From assembly GCF_002234595.1 (NCBI RefSeq), contig NZ_NMUL01000004.1:93312-157311 (forward strand): 64,000 nt of DNA. Reading direction: 5' to 3'. Every line of letters begins with the position of its first letter. Positions within the stretch are counted from its first letter, which is position 1. The translations under genes were made by a program, and so were the position numbers. Origin of the DNA: Amycolatopsis vastitatis. Lineage in GTDB: Bacteria; Actinomycetota; Actinomycetes; Mycobacteriales; Pseudonocardiaceae. The notes under the pieces were generated by a model. It saw only the letters and a program-made list of their open reading frames with translations. It was not told the origin of the DNA and did no database searches. Shown here one piece after another: positions 33,476 through 41,713 of the stretch.

Positions 33476-34183
33476 TCAGCGAAGGACCATGCACCCCGCC
33501 TCCTCGAAGCCGCGCAGCCACGGCGGTTCCCGGAGCTGCTTGTTCCACCGCAGATCCAGTTTGTCCAATTTGGACAACTGAGCCAGCGATGCGGGCAGCG
33601 TCGTCAGCTGGTTCTCCCGCAGGTCGAGCTGCCGCAGCTCACTCAGCATGCCGATCGACGACGGCAGCGAAGTGAGCTGGTTGCCGCGCAGGTGCAGCTC
33701 CCGCAACGCACCCAGAGCGCCGATCGACTCGGGCAACGCCGTCAGCTCGTTGCGGTAGAGCCGGAGCTCGCGCAGCGCCGCGAACCCCGAGAGATCCGCG
33801 GGAAGCGAAGCCAGCCGGTTGTCCGTGCAGCCCAGGTAGCGCAGTTTTCCCAGACGGCACCAGGCCTCCGGGAACTTCGTCAGCCGGTTGTCGCTGATGT
33901 ACAGGTACTCGGTGAGCCCGGCCAGGTCGCCCAGCTCGTCCGGCAACGAGTCGAACCGGTTGTGCGCCAGGTCGAGGGTGTGCAGAAACGTCAGCGCCGA
34001 GATGCCCGGCGGCAGCGTGGAAATCCGGTTCGCCGCCAGGTTGAGCACGCGCAGCCCGGTCAGCGACCACAGCGACCCAGGTACTACCGAGATCGAGTTC
34101 TTGTACAGGTCGAGCCGAGTGACCTCGGATGGCACCGGAGGCACCGACGTCAGTCCCTGATCGCTCAGATCCAGTGACGTCAT
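33476..34183 (-). CDS. Leucine-rich-repeat protein
   Basis: A 235-residue protein made almost entirely of leucine-rich repeats of about 23 residues, with the pattern LRxLxLxxNxLxxLPxx (for example LRVLNLAANRISTLPPG and LRELHLRGNQLTSLPSS). I count about eight repeats. There is no signal peptide or membrane segment, so it is cytoplasmic. The ATG at 34183 overlaps the stop of the upstream XRE regulator as ATGA, so the two are translationally coupled. Such repeats usually bind other proteins; a partner cannot be read from sequence, though the coupled regulator is an obvious candidate. Confidence 0.82.
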   Translation of the reverse strand: MTSLDLSDQGLTSVPPVPSEVTRLDLYKNSISVVPGSLWSLTGLRVLNLAANRISTLPPGISALTFLHTLDLAHNRFDSLPDELGDLAGLTEYLYISDNRLTKFPEAWCRLGKLRYLGCTDNRLASLPADLSGFAALRELRLYRNELTALPESIGALGALRELHLRGNQLTSLPSSIGMLSELRQLDLRENQLTTLPASLAQLSKLDKLDLRWNKQLREPPWLRGFEEAGCMVLR

Positions 34184-35019
34184 GAGGGCCGCCGGGTCCC
34201 GGGCAGCAACGCCCACGTCGACGCGTCGTCCGGAGTGGACACCTGGATCCGCAGGCCCGGCACCTCCGACACCGCCAGCTCGGTCAGCCGGAAGTTCATC
34301 CGGCCCACCCGGGGATGCTGGAACTCCCGCACCCGCAGCTGCGGCTCCGCCACCTCGTGCCGCGCCCACAGCTCGGCGAACTCCGGGCACAACGCCGACA
34401 GGCGCCGGATGTCCTCTTCCCACGCCGGGTCGCCGACGTGCCTGCCGTACTCGGCGCGCATCCGCGCGACCATGTGCGGGACCTCCTCGTCGTAGTTCAG
34501 CAGCATCCGCCGCGCCTTCGGCTCGGTCACGCAGCACCACAGCAGGTTCTTGTGCAGGCACGGCAGGCTGTGCCACTCCCAGAACAGGTCGACCTGCGCC
34601 GCGTTCGACTCGAGGATGTCGAACCGGCCGTTGACCACCGTGGCCGGCAGCGGATCGAGCGCGCGCAGCACCTCGCGCACCGTGTCCGGCACCACCTCGA
34701 CCGACGACGGCAGGCGCGACGGCGTCAGCTCGGCCAGCCGGTAGAGGTGCTCCCGCTCCGGGTGGTCCATCCGCAGCGTGCGCGCCACCGCGTCGAGCAC
34801 CTGGGCGCTCGCGTTGATCGGCCGCCCCTGCTCCAGCCACGTGTACCAGGTGACGCCGACGCCGGCGAGCAGCGCGACCTCCTCCCGCCGCAACCCGCTC
34901 GTGCGACGGCGTACGCCGGGCGGCAGCCCGACCTCCTCGGGGCCGATCCGCGCCCGGCACGCCTTGAGGAACTGGCCGAGTTCCTCCCGGCGGCTCGTGT
35001 GGACCTGCGTTGACGTCAT
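34180..35019 (-). CDS. XRE-family regulator with MmyB-like ligand domain
   Basis: A 279-residue regulator. Residues 10-75 form the helix-turn-helix (LGQFLKACRARIGPEEVGLP, RTSGLRREEVALLAGVGVTW, YTWLEQGRPINASAQVLDAV). The rest matches the MmyB-like PAS-type domain (ILESNAAQVDLFW, FAELWARHEVAEP, HPRVGRMNF), which is linked in some regulators to fatty acid binding. The ATG at 35019 gives MTSTQVHTSRREELG. It overlaps the LRR gene and is divergent from an MFS exporter, which it probably controls. A near-perfect 15-bp palindrome lies between them. Confidence 0.85.
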   Translation of the reverse strand: MTSTQVHTSRREELGQFLKACRARIGPEEVGLPPGVRRRTSGLRREEVALLAGVGVTWYTWLEQGRPINASAQVLDAVARTLRMDHPEREHLYRLAELTPSRLPSSVEVVPDTVREVLRALDPLPATVVNGRFDILESNAAQVDLFWEWHSLPCLHKNLLWCCVTEPKARRMLLNYDEEVPHMVARMRAEYGRHVGDPAWEEDIRRLSALCPEFAELWARHEVAEPQLRVREFQHPRVGRMNFRLTELAVSEVPGLRIQVSTPDDASTWALLPGTRRPS

Positions 35020-35061
35020 GCCGACATGGTGCCCGAGGGGTACGACAATTTCCGGGAACCA

Positions 35062-35076
35062 GGTGCTGTCAGTACC
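35062..35076. promoter_or_regulatory. Near-perfect palindrome between XRE regulator and MFS exporter
   Basis: GGTGCTG-T-CAGTACC has seven-base arms with one mismatch. It lies 43 bp from the XRE start and 53 bp from the MFS start, where a divergent operator would be expected. This is weaker evidence than the perfect palindromes elsewhere in the window. Confidence 0.4.
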
Positions 35077-35128
35077 AGCATCCCCAGGCTCTCTCCGCGG
35101 ACCACCGAAGAACCCCAAGGTCAGAGGC

Positions 35129-36544
35129 ATGACACTGACCACCCCTGCCCCGGCCACCCCGGACCGGTCCGCCCGGCCGGACCGGCGGCCGTGGTTCATG
35201 CTGGCCGTCCTGCTGCTCGGCCAGTTCATGGCGCTGCTGGACGTCACCGTCGTGAACGTCGCCATGACCGACATCCGCACCGACCTGCACGCGTCCGGCG
35301 CCGCGCTGCAGCTCGTCGTTTCCGGCTACACCGTGGGCTACGCGATGTTGCTGATCACCGGCGCCCGGCTCGGCGAGCTGTACGGGCGGCGACGCCTGTT
35401 CGTCACCGGCGCCCTCGCCTTCACGGCCTGTTCGCTGCTGTGCGGATTCGCACCGGACCCGACGACGCTCATCGTCGCGCGGATCGCCCAAGGCGCGGGC
35501 GCCGCGCTGATGATGCCCCAGGTCATCAGCGTCATCCAGGCGCACTTCACCGGGCCCGCGCGGGCCAAGGCGCTGAGCGCGTACACCGCGGTCATCTCCG
35601 TCGCGTTCGTGTCCGGTCAGGTGCTCGGCGGGGTGCTCGTCGGCGCGGACCTGTTCGGGGCGGGCTGGCGGCCGATCTTCCTGGTGAACGTGCCGATCGG
35701 GGTGCTCGTGGCCGCGCTCGCCCTGCGTCTGGTTCCCGGCGGGGCGGCAAGAGCCGGGCGCCGGCTCGACCTCGCCGGGCTCGCGATCGCCGTGCCCGCG
35801 GTGGTGTTCCTCGTGCTGCCACTCGTCCTCGGGCACGAAACCGGCTGGCCGATGTGGACGTTCGGCTCGCTCGCCGCGGGTGCGCTGCTGGCGGTGCTGT
35901 TCGTGGTCGTGGAACGCCGGGTGCGCGACCCCCTGGTCAACCTCGGCGTTCTCAAGATCCGGGGTGTCGCACCGGGACTGGCCGCGCTGGCCACCGGTGT
36001 GGCGTCCTACGGCGGGTTCCTGTTCTGCGTGGCGTTGCACCTGCAGACGGGACTCGGGGAGACGGCGCCGGCGGCCGGGCTGACGATGGCGCCCGGCGGT
36101 GTCCTCTTCGGATTGTGCGGGTTCTTCTGGCACAAGCTGCCAGAACGCGTCCACGCGGCGCTGACGCCGTGCGGCTACGTCGGTTCGGCCGTCGCGTACG
36201 CGCTGCTGGGCCTGAGCCTGCGAGACGGCGGCAACGGCGGCGCCCTGTTCTTCGCCGCGCTCCTGCTCTTCGGCCTGTCCATGGGCCTGGCGTTCGGGTC
36301 ACTGATGGCCCACGCGCTGACGCACGTCCCGCTCGCGAGCGCGGCGGACGCCAGCGGGCTGCTCACGACGACGTTGCAGCTGGGACAGGTCGTGGGGGTG
36401 GCGACGTTCGGCAGCCTGTTCCTGACGCTGGCCGGCGGCTCCTCCGCGCACGCCGTCACCACGACGATGACGTGGGCCGCCGCGTTGCTGCTGGTCGGCG
36501 CCGGATTCGCCGTCGCGCTCGCGCGTGCGTCGACTAGGCGGTAG
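35129..36544 (+). CDS. MFS drug exporter, DHA2 (EmrB/QacA-like) family
   Basis: A 471-residue inner-membrane proton antiporter with 12-14 predicted spans. The DHA2 motif at the first helix is FMALLDVTVVNVA, motif A is GARLGELYGRRRLF and motif C-like glycines lie in SGQVLGGVLVG. The ATG at 35129 (MTLTTPAPATPDRS) is downstream of a longer open frame and fits the family N-terminus. It is divergent from the XRE-LRR pair, suggesting inducible efflux controlled by that regulator. The substrate is unknown. Confidence 0.85.
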   Translation: MTLTTPAPATPDRSARPDRRPWFMLAVLLLGQFMALLDVTVVNVAMTDIRTDLHASGAALQLVVSGYTVGYAMLLITGARLGELYGRRRLFVTGALAFTACSLLCGFAPDPTTLIVARIAQGAGAALMMPQVISVIQAHFTGPARAKALSAYTAVISVAFVSGQVLGGVLVGADLFGAGWRPIFLVNVPIGVLVAALALRLVPGGAARAGRRLDLAGLAIAVPAVVFLVLPLVLGHETGWPMWTFGSLAAGALLAVLFVVVERRVRDPLVNLGVLKIRGVAPGLAALATGVASYGGFLFCVALHLQTGLGETAPAAGLTMAPGGVLFGLCGFFWHKLPERVHAALTPCGYVGSAVAYALLGLSLRDGGNGGALFFAALLLFGLSMGLAFGSLMAHALTHVPLASAADASGLLTTTLQLGQVVGVATFGSLFLTLAGGSSAHAVTTTMTWAAALLLVGAGFAVALARASTRR

Positions 36545-36555
36545 CCACGAAAAGA

Positions 36556-36591
36556 GCCCGGCCGGCCCGCCCGAAGGCGGACCGGCCGGGC
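36556..36591 (-). terminator. Long GC hairpin ending the GlsB-like gene
   Basis: The 16-base arms 36556-36571 and 36576-36591 (GCCCGGCCGG... paired with ...CCGGCCGGGC) have one mismatch and a four-base loop. On the reverse strand it is followed by CTCTTTTCG, so it acts as an intrinsic terminator for the gene at 36607-36882. It may also stop read-through from the MFS gene. Confidence 0.75.
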
Positions 36592-36606
36592 CGGGATCCG
36601 AAAGCG

Positions 36607-36882
36607 TTACCTGGTTACCCCACGACGACCGTAGGCGCCCGCGGCGATGCTGACACCGATGGCGGCCAGCACGACCTGGGTGAGGATCTCCAGCCAGTCG
36701 ATGCCCGCCGTGTTGGCGTACCCGAGACCACGCGCGATGGCCGTACCGATGAAGGCGGCGATGATACCGATCACGATGGTCAGCCAGATCGGGATGTTCT
36801 GCTTGCCGGGAGCCAGCAGCCGGCCCAGAACACCGATGATCAGCCCTACGATGATGGCGCTGATGATGCCGGCGACAGTCAT
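36607..36882 (-). CDS. GlsB/YeaQ/YmgE family stress-response membrane protein
   Basis: A 91-residue inner-membrane protein with three hydrophobic spans (VAGIISAIIVGLIIGVLGRL, WLTIVIGIIAAFIGTAIARG, and a last span near ILTQVVLAAIGVSIAAGAYG). The motif GRLLAPGKQNIP after the first span is diagnostic of the transglycosylase-associated/GlsB family. The second Met (36882) of an initial Met-Met pair has GAGGAGAAAG upstream and is the likelier start. Family members are induced by stress; their mechanism is unclear. Confidence 0.85.
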   Translation of the reverse strand: MTVAGIISAIIVGLIIGVLGRLLAPGKQNIPIWLTIVIGIIAAFIGTAIARGLGYANTAGIDWLEILTQVVLAAIGVSIAAGAYGRRGVTR

Positions 36883-36976
36883 CACTTTCTCCTCTCGGTG
36901 ATCGCGGGTCCGGCCACTCGGTCCCGCGAACTCGCAGACGGAATTCCCCGGCTTTCCGACCCCGAAACGCGGAAGA

Positions 36977-37000
36977 GCCCCTTCCCGGTCGAGAAGGGGC
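36977..37000 (-). terminator. Hairpin after fadE5
   Basis: GCCCCTTC (36977-36984) and GAAGGGGC (36993-37000) form a perfect eight-base stem with an eight-base loop, 22 bases beyond the fadE5 stop. The following sequence on the reverse strand, TCTTCC, is only partly T-rich. Confidence 0.55.
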
Positions 37001-37021
37001 CCTTCGGCGGAACGCGTTGGA

Positions 37022-38857
37022 TCAGAACGCGGCTTCGTCGATCTCCATGAGCGCGTTGTCGGCGGCCTCCACGATGGCGCGGCGGGCGGTCAGCTCCGGC
37101 AGCACCTGCTTCGCGAAGAACGAGGCCACGGCGACCTTGCCCTCGTAGAACGGGACGTCCTTGGTGGACGCGCCCGCGTCGAGCTTCGTGAGGGCGACTT
37201 CGGCGTGCTTGAGCAGCTGCCAGCCGATGAGCAGGTCGCCGACCGACATCAGCAGCCGGACCGTGTGCTGGCCGACCTTGTTGATGCTCTGCGCGTCCTC
37301 CTGCGACGCGGTGAGGTAGCCGATCAGCGAGCCGAGCATGCCCTGCGTGTCCTCGAGGGCCTGCTTGAGCAGTCCGCGCTCGTTCTTGAGGCGGCCGTTG
37401 CCCGCCTCGGACTCGATGAACTTGGTGATCTCACCGGCGATGAAGGCCAGCGACTGGCCCTTGTCGCGGACGATCTTCCGGAAGAAGAAGTCCAGCGACT
37501 GGATCGCCGTGGTGCCCTCGTACAGCGAGTCGATCTTCGCGTCGCGGATGTACTGCTCGATCGGGTAGTCCTGCAGGAAGCCGGAACCACCCAGGGTCTG
37601 CAGCGACTGCACGAGCTGCTCGGTGGCGCGCTCGGAGCCGACGCCCTTGACGATCGGGAGCAGCAGGTCGTTGACGCCGTGCGCGAGCTTCAGGTCGCCT
37701 TCACCGGTCCACAGCTGGTCCTGGAACGACGCCGTGTACAGGTAGACCGCGCGGAGACCCTCGGAGTACGCCTTCTGGAGCATCAGCGAGCGGCGGACGT
37801 CCGGGTGGTGCGTGATGGTGACGCGCGGCGCGGCCTTGTTCAGCATGTTCGGCAGGTCGGCGCCCTGGACGCGCTCCTTGGCGTACTCGAGCGCGTTGAG
37901 GTAACCCGTCGACAGCGTCGCGATGGCCTTCGTGCCGACCATCATCCGGGCGTACTCGATGACCTGGAACATCTGCGCGATGCCGTCGTGCACCTCGCCG
38001 AGCAGCCAGCCCTTGGCCGGGGTGCCGTGCTGGCCGAAGGTCAGCTCGCACGTCGTCGAGGCCTTGATGCCCATCTTGTGCTCGATGTTGGTGACGAAGG
38101 CGCCGTTGCGCTCGCCCAGCTCACCGGTCTCGCTGTCGAAGTGGAACTTCGGGACGAGGAACAGCGACAGCCCCTTGGTGCCCGGCTTGGTCTCGATGCC
38201 CGGGCCCTCGGGGCGGGCCAGCACCAGGTGCATGATGTTTTCGACCATGTCGTTTTCGCCCGACGTGATGAACCGCTTCACGCCGTCGATGTGCCAGGAG
38301 CCGTCCTCCTGCTGGGTCGCCTTCGTGCGGCCGGCACCGACGTCCGAACCGGCGTCCGGCTCGGTGAGCACCATGGTGGCGCCCCAGCCCTTGTCGATCA
38401 TGATCCGGGCCCAGTGCTTCTGCTCTTCGGTGCCGTTCTTGTCGACGATCATCGCGAAGTTCGGGCCCGCCATGTACATGAACAGCGGGGCGTTGGCGCC
38501 GAGGATCAGCTCGGAGGCGGCCCACTGCACGGTCGGGGGCAGGCCGAAGCCGCCGAGGTCGTTGGTGAGGCCGAGCCGCCACCACTCGCCGTCGACGAGC
38601 TGCTGGTAGCTCTTCTTGAAGGACTCGGGGATGGTGACGCTGAAGGTCTTCGGGTCGTAGACCGGGGGGTTGCGGTCGGCGTCGGCGAAGGACTCGGCGA
38701 GCGGGCCGGTCGCGAGCTTGTTCAGCTCGGACAGCACGCCGCGGGCGGTCTCCTCGTCGGATTCGGCGAGCACACCCTTGCCCAGGCGCTCCTGCACGCC
38801 GAGTACCTCGAAGAGGTTGAACTCCAGGTCTCGGACGTTGCTCTTGTAGTGGCCCAT
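37022..38857 (-). CDS. fadE5: Acyl-CoA dehydrogenase, FadE5-like
   Basis: A 611-residue FAD enzyme that opens each beta-oxidation round by alpha,beta-dehydrogenation of acyl-CoA. Its length and N- and C-terminal extensions match mycobacterial FadE5 (Rv0244c). Landmarks are [27 protein letters not shown] and the active-site segment [15 protein letters not shown] with its catalytic Glu. GGAGTGA precedes the ATG. In mycobacteria fadE5 adjoins fadA2; here it is about 34 kb away but carries two copies of the same operator-like palindrome upstream. Its electrons would pass to ETF and on to EtfD, encoded at 60533-62746. Confidence 0.92.
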   Translation of the reverse strand: MGHYKSNVRDLEFNLFEVLGVQERLGKGVLAESDEETARGVLSELNKLATGPLAESFADADRNPPVYDPKTFSVTIPESFKKSYQQLVDGEWWRLGLTNDLGGFGLPPTVQWAASELILGANAPLFMYMAGPNFAMIVDKNGTEEQKHWARIMIDKGWGATMVLTEPDAGSDVGAGRTKATQQEDGSWHIDGVKRFITSGENDMVENIMHLVLARPEGPGIETKPGTKGLSLFLVPKFHFDSETGELGERNGAFVTNIEHKMGIKASTTCELTFGQHGTPAKGWLLGEVHDGIAQMFQVIEYARMMVGTKAIATLSTGYLNALEYAKERVQGADLPNMLNKAAPRVTITHHPDVRRSLMLQKAYSEGLRAVYLYTASFQDQLWTGEGDLKLAHGVNDLLLPIVKGVGSERATEQLVQSLQTLGGSGFLQDYPIEQYIRDAKIDSLYEGTTAIQSLDFFFRKIVRDKGQSLAFIAGEITKFIESEAGNGRLKNERGLLKQALEDTQGMLGSLIGYLTASQEDAQSINKVGQHTVRLLMSVGDLLIGWQLLKHAEVALTKLDAGASTKDVPFYEGKVAVASFFAKQVLPELTARRAIVEAADNALMEIDEAAF

Positions 38858-38904
38858 GTCGTCACTCCAATGTGTTCGGCTCCCCGGCCGGGCACATGTT
38901 CGCC

Positions 38905-38942
38905 TTACTCGCCGGTAACTTCAGGATATTACCTGCGGGTAA
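38905..38942. promoter_or_regulatory. Two operator-like palindromes upstream of fadE5
   Basis: TTACTCGCCGGTAA (38905-38918) and TTACCTGCGGGTAA (38929-38942) lie 24 bp apart, centre to centre. They start 48 bp upstream of the fadE5 ATG and match the sites at 3079, 6041, 6057 and 62815. TTACC/GGTAA in the second is a perfect dyad. Confidence 0.65.
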
Positions 38943-39014
38943 CCAGAGCAAGCAGATCCGCACTTCCGAGTATCGAAAATACGCGAAAATGTGCCTTTTT
39001 CCTGGGGAACGGGG

Positions 39015-39800
39015 TCAGCGGTGCCCGGGGATCGCCGTTGTGTCGGCCGTCACCGGAACGTGCCCGTCCTCGGCCCTGGCGACCAGGATCCCGGCGCGGA
39101 ACGCGATCGTCACGGCGTGTGTCCGGTCGCGTGCGGAAAGCTTGCGCAGGATGCTCTTCACGTGGGTCCGGACCGTCTCGACGGACAGGAAGAGCAGTTT
39201 CGCGATCGCCGAGTTCTCGAGGCCCTCGGCGACGAGCTGGAGCACCTGGTACTCCCGCCTGGACAGCGGCATCCCGCCGCGCGGCGCCGGAGGGCTGTCG
39301 TGGGCGGCCTCGCCTTTGGGAGCGGCGGCGCGCTTCGGCCGGGCGGTCAGCGCGGCCAGTGCCGGGTCGATGTACCGGCGTTCGGTGTGGGCACGCCGGA
39401 TCGCTTCGGCGAGCCGCCGTGAGTCGATCGACCGCGGCACGATCGCGTGCGCGCCCGCGGCGATCGCGGCCGCCAGGTACTGCTGGGTGCGATTCGCGTC
39501 ACGGATCAGCGTGACGATGATCAGCGCGGGGTCGCCGGCGTTGAGCAGCTTGGTCAGGTGGCAGTTGGGGTCGAGCGCCGAGTCGAGCACGACGACGTCC
39601 GGCTTGACCTGCTCGCACAGCTGCAGCGCGGCGTGGTGGCTGGCGGCCTGCCCCGCCCAGTGGAGTCCCTGGCTGCGGTGGACGAGCGCCGCGAGGCCGT
39701 CGCGGAAGATCGGGACCGGGTCGACGACCGCGACGCCGAGACTGCGCCCGCCGGGTCCGGCCGGCCCCGCGGTCCTGCGGGTGGGCTCGATGCCGTGCAT
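39015..39800 (-). CDS. LuxR-type response regulator with atypical receiver domain
   Basis: A 261-residue protein. The C-terminal LuxR helix-turn-helix is complete (LSRREYQVLQLVAEGLENSA, IAKLLFLSVETVRTHVKSIL). Residues 20-135 resemble a receiver domain. They keep the Asp of DVVVLDSALD, but the acidic pair is reduced to VVDPVPIFRDG and the conserved Lys is replaced (IVPRSID). The protein may therefore be an unphosphorylated or 'orphan' regulator. The ATG at 39800 is chosen; a frame is open to 39947. No sensor kinase is nearby. It is transcribed in the same direction as fadE5 but upstream of it. Confidence 0.78.
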   Translation of the reverse strand: MHGIEPTRRTAGPAGPGGRSLGVAVVDPVPIFRDGLAALVHRSQGLHWAGQAASHHAALQLCEQVKPDVVVLDSALDPNCHLTKLLNAGDPALIIVTLIRDANRTQQYLAAAIAAGAHAIVPRSIDSRRLAEAIRRAHTERRYIDPALAALTARPKRAAAPKGEAAHDSPPAPRGGMPLSRREYQVLQLVAEGLENSAIAKLLFLSVETVRTHVKSILRKLSARDRTHAVTIAFRAGILVARAEDGHVPVTADTTAIPGHR

Positions 39801-40066
39801 CGCGGGCCTCCGTCTCTGCGCCGTCGCTTCTGGGGAGCCGGACGTCTCCGGCACCACCCGGTCCCCCTGCCGGGACCGGCCAAAAGTGACTCCTCCTGGT
39901 TGGTACGAGTCGCGATTGCGCAGCTCATGACGCCAAATCCCCCTCATGGCCCAAACCGCCGGTCACAGCAAACTTTCGGTAGAAGTCGATCTTGATTGGG
40001 CGGTTCGGCCGGATGGTGCGGGTCCCGATGGGGCAGCCGGCGCTACTGAGGGTGGCTCACTGCCGT

Positions 40067-40627
40067 TCAACGATTTCGACAGTCTTCGGATGCGGTCCGC
40101 AGCCGCCGGAACTCCTCCCCCAGGCCGGCCGGCGTCCAGTGCGCGTTGAGCCCGCTCGGGTTCGGCAGCACCCACACGCGGGTGTCCCCGATCCGGTGAT
40201 CTTGAGGGCCGACACGTGCCTTCGGGAAGCCGAACGCGGTGCGGTACGCCGTGATCCCGACGACGGCCAGCCACCGCGGCCGGTACTCCAGCACCTTCGC
40301 GACCAGCAGCTTCCCGCCTTCGCGCAGTTCGTCGCCGGTGAGCTCGTCGGCGCGGGCCGTGGTCCTCGCGACGACGTTCGTGACGCCGAGCTTGAGATCG
40401 AGCAGCTTCTCCTGCTCGCCGGGCGCGTACCGCCGCGGCGTGAACCCGCCGGCGTGGAGCGCGGGCCAGAAGCGGTTGCCCGGCCGCGCGAAGTGCTGAC
40501 CGAGCGCGCCGGAGTAGAGACCGGGGTTGATGCCGCAGAACAGGACGTCGAGGCCGGGCGCGATGACGTCCGGGATGGTGGCGTTGTGCGCCGCGGCCAG
40601 CTGGTCCTTGGTGGGTCGGGTGCTCAC
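40067..40627 (-). CDS. mug: G/U mismatch-specific DNA glycosylase (Mug/TDG family)
   Basis: A 186-residue DNA-repair enzyme that removes uracil or alkylated bases from mismatches with guanine. The catalytic-pocket motif is LFCGINPGLYSG with the conserved Asn, and the helix-insertion motif is VLPNPSGLNAHW. HFARPGNRFWPALHAGGF is also typical. GTG 40627 is preferred; the frame is open to an ATG-type start at 40678. It is divergent from a small membrane protein gene. Confidence 0.86.
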   Translation of the reverse strand: MSTRPTKDQLAAAHNATIPDVIAPGLDVLFCGINPGLYSGALGQHFARPGNRFWPALHAGGFTPRRYAPGEQEKLLDLKLGVTNVVARTTARADELTGDELREGGKLLVAKVLEYRPRWLAVVGITAYRTAFGFPKARVGPQDHRIGDTRVWVLPNPSGLNAHWTPAGLGEEFRRLRTASEDCRNR

Positions 40628-40732
40628 CCGTCCAGTGTGCGAAGCCTGGCTCGTCGCCGGGGGTAGCGAACCCGGCACGGACCTGCGTAACCTGTGTGAT
40701 CTCCCGCACAGCGCCGTACCGAGGAGGATTTC

Positions 40733-40909
40733 GTGCAGCTTCCGCTCGTCCTCGGCCTGGTCGCGCTGGTGCTGGCCGTCGCCGCCCTCGTCGTCGTCCT
40801 CGAAGACCGGCGGGCCGCCCGGCGGGCGGCCCTGCGGCGGAAGGCGCGGCTAGCGCGGCTGGGCGAGGTCGACCCGCTCGCGCCGGGCCGGCTGCACGTC
40901 GACCGTTGA
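40733..40909 (+). CDS. Small single-span membrane protein (58 residues)
   Basis: A short gene with a strong ribosome site, GAGGAGGA (40721-40728), five bases before GTG 40733. The N-terminus is one membrane helix (LVLGLVALVLAVAALVVVLE), followed by a very basic segment (DRRAARRAALRRKARLARL) and a short tail ending LHVDR. The topology would place the basic tail in the cytoplasm. Third-position GC is high, as for real genes here. Its 3' end overlaps the end of the convergent VanZ gene by 60 bases. No family recognised. Confidence 0.6.
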   Translation: MQLPLVLGLVALVLAVAALVVVLEDRRAARRAALRRKARLARLGEVDPLAPGRLHVDR

Positions 40910-41494
40910 ACGCTTCCCGCGGACCAGGGTCAGCAGGAGCGCACCGAACACCCAGCCGGTGACGGCACCGAGCGTGTTGTTCACGAGGTCGTCGACGTCG
41001 AAGATGCGGTAGACGTACGGCGCGGTGCCGAAGTTCGCGGTGACCTGCGTGATTTCGATGAGCAGCGACGTCGCGAAGCCGATCAGGACAGTGCCGGTCA
41101 GGCCGCGGCGCCAGAGGATCCGCGCGAACACCCCGAGCGGGACGAACAGCAGGACGTTCAGGCACGCCTGCTGGAACGTCTGCGTCATGAACCACCGCGA
41201 GAGCGGCTCGCCGTGTTTGAGCAGCTCGGTGTGGATGTCGGTGATCCACTGGAAGGGGTGCAGCTGCACGGTCTGGGCCGGCCGGCGCGTGCCGGGGCCG
41301 GGCAGCGGCAGGAGGACGACCGCCAGGGTCATGCAGCCGTAGAGCAGCACCGCGGCGGTGGTGAGGATGCCGCGCGCACGGAGGCCGCCATACCGGGCGA
41401 ACTGGGTGATCAGCTGCGGCACGAGCACGACGACCCACAGGGCGAGGAACCCGGTGAACCCGTCCTGCAGGGCGGTGACCTGGGCATTCGTCAT
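40850..41494 (-). CDS. VanZ family membrane protein
   Basis: A 214-residue inner-membrane protein with five predicted spans. The VanZ core is visible: PFQWITDIH, ACLNVLLFVPLGVFARIL, SLLIEITQVT and DVDDLVNNTLGAVTGWVFG. VanZ of enterococci confers low-level teicoplanin resistance; the actinobacterial homologues have no settled function. The ATG at 41494 is preceded by GGTGG. It is divergent from the Gfo/Idh/MocA gene. Confidence 0.82.
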   Translation of the reverse strand: MTNAQVTALQDGFTGFLALWVVVLVPQLITQFARYGGLRARGILTTAAVLLYGCMTLAVVLLPLPGPGTRRPAQTVQLHPFQWITDIHTELLKHGEPLSRWFMTQTFQQACLNVLLFVPLGVFARILWRRGLTGTVLIGFATSLLIEITQVTANFGTAPYVYRIFDVDDLVNNTLGAVTGWVFGALLLTLVRGKRSTVDVQPARRERVDLAQPR

Positions 41495-41713
41495 GCCACC
41501 GACGGTATGGATCTTGAGCCGGGTGCCGCTTCGGTCGAAGAGCCGGACGGCGCGGAGCCCCATCGGCCACTCGGCTGACCCGCGCGGAGCCGATCGGCGC
41601 CACGGCGGTGATCGAAGTCATGCCGCGATAACCGGATGCTGCTTGCGCCGACCGGGGAATGCCTACGACGCTCTGCACGTCGGAGTCTTGTGCAGGCAAC
41701 GAAAGGAACGCTC

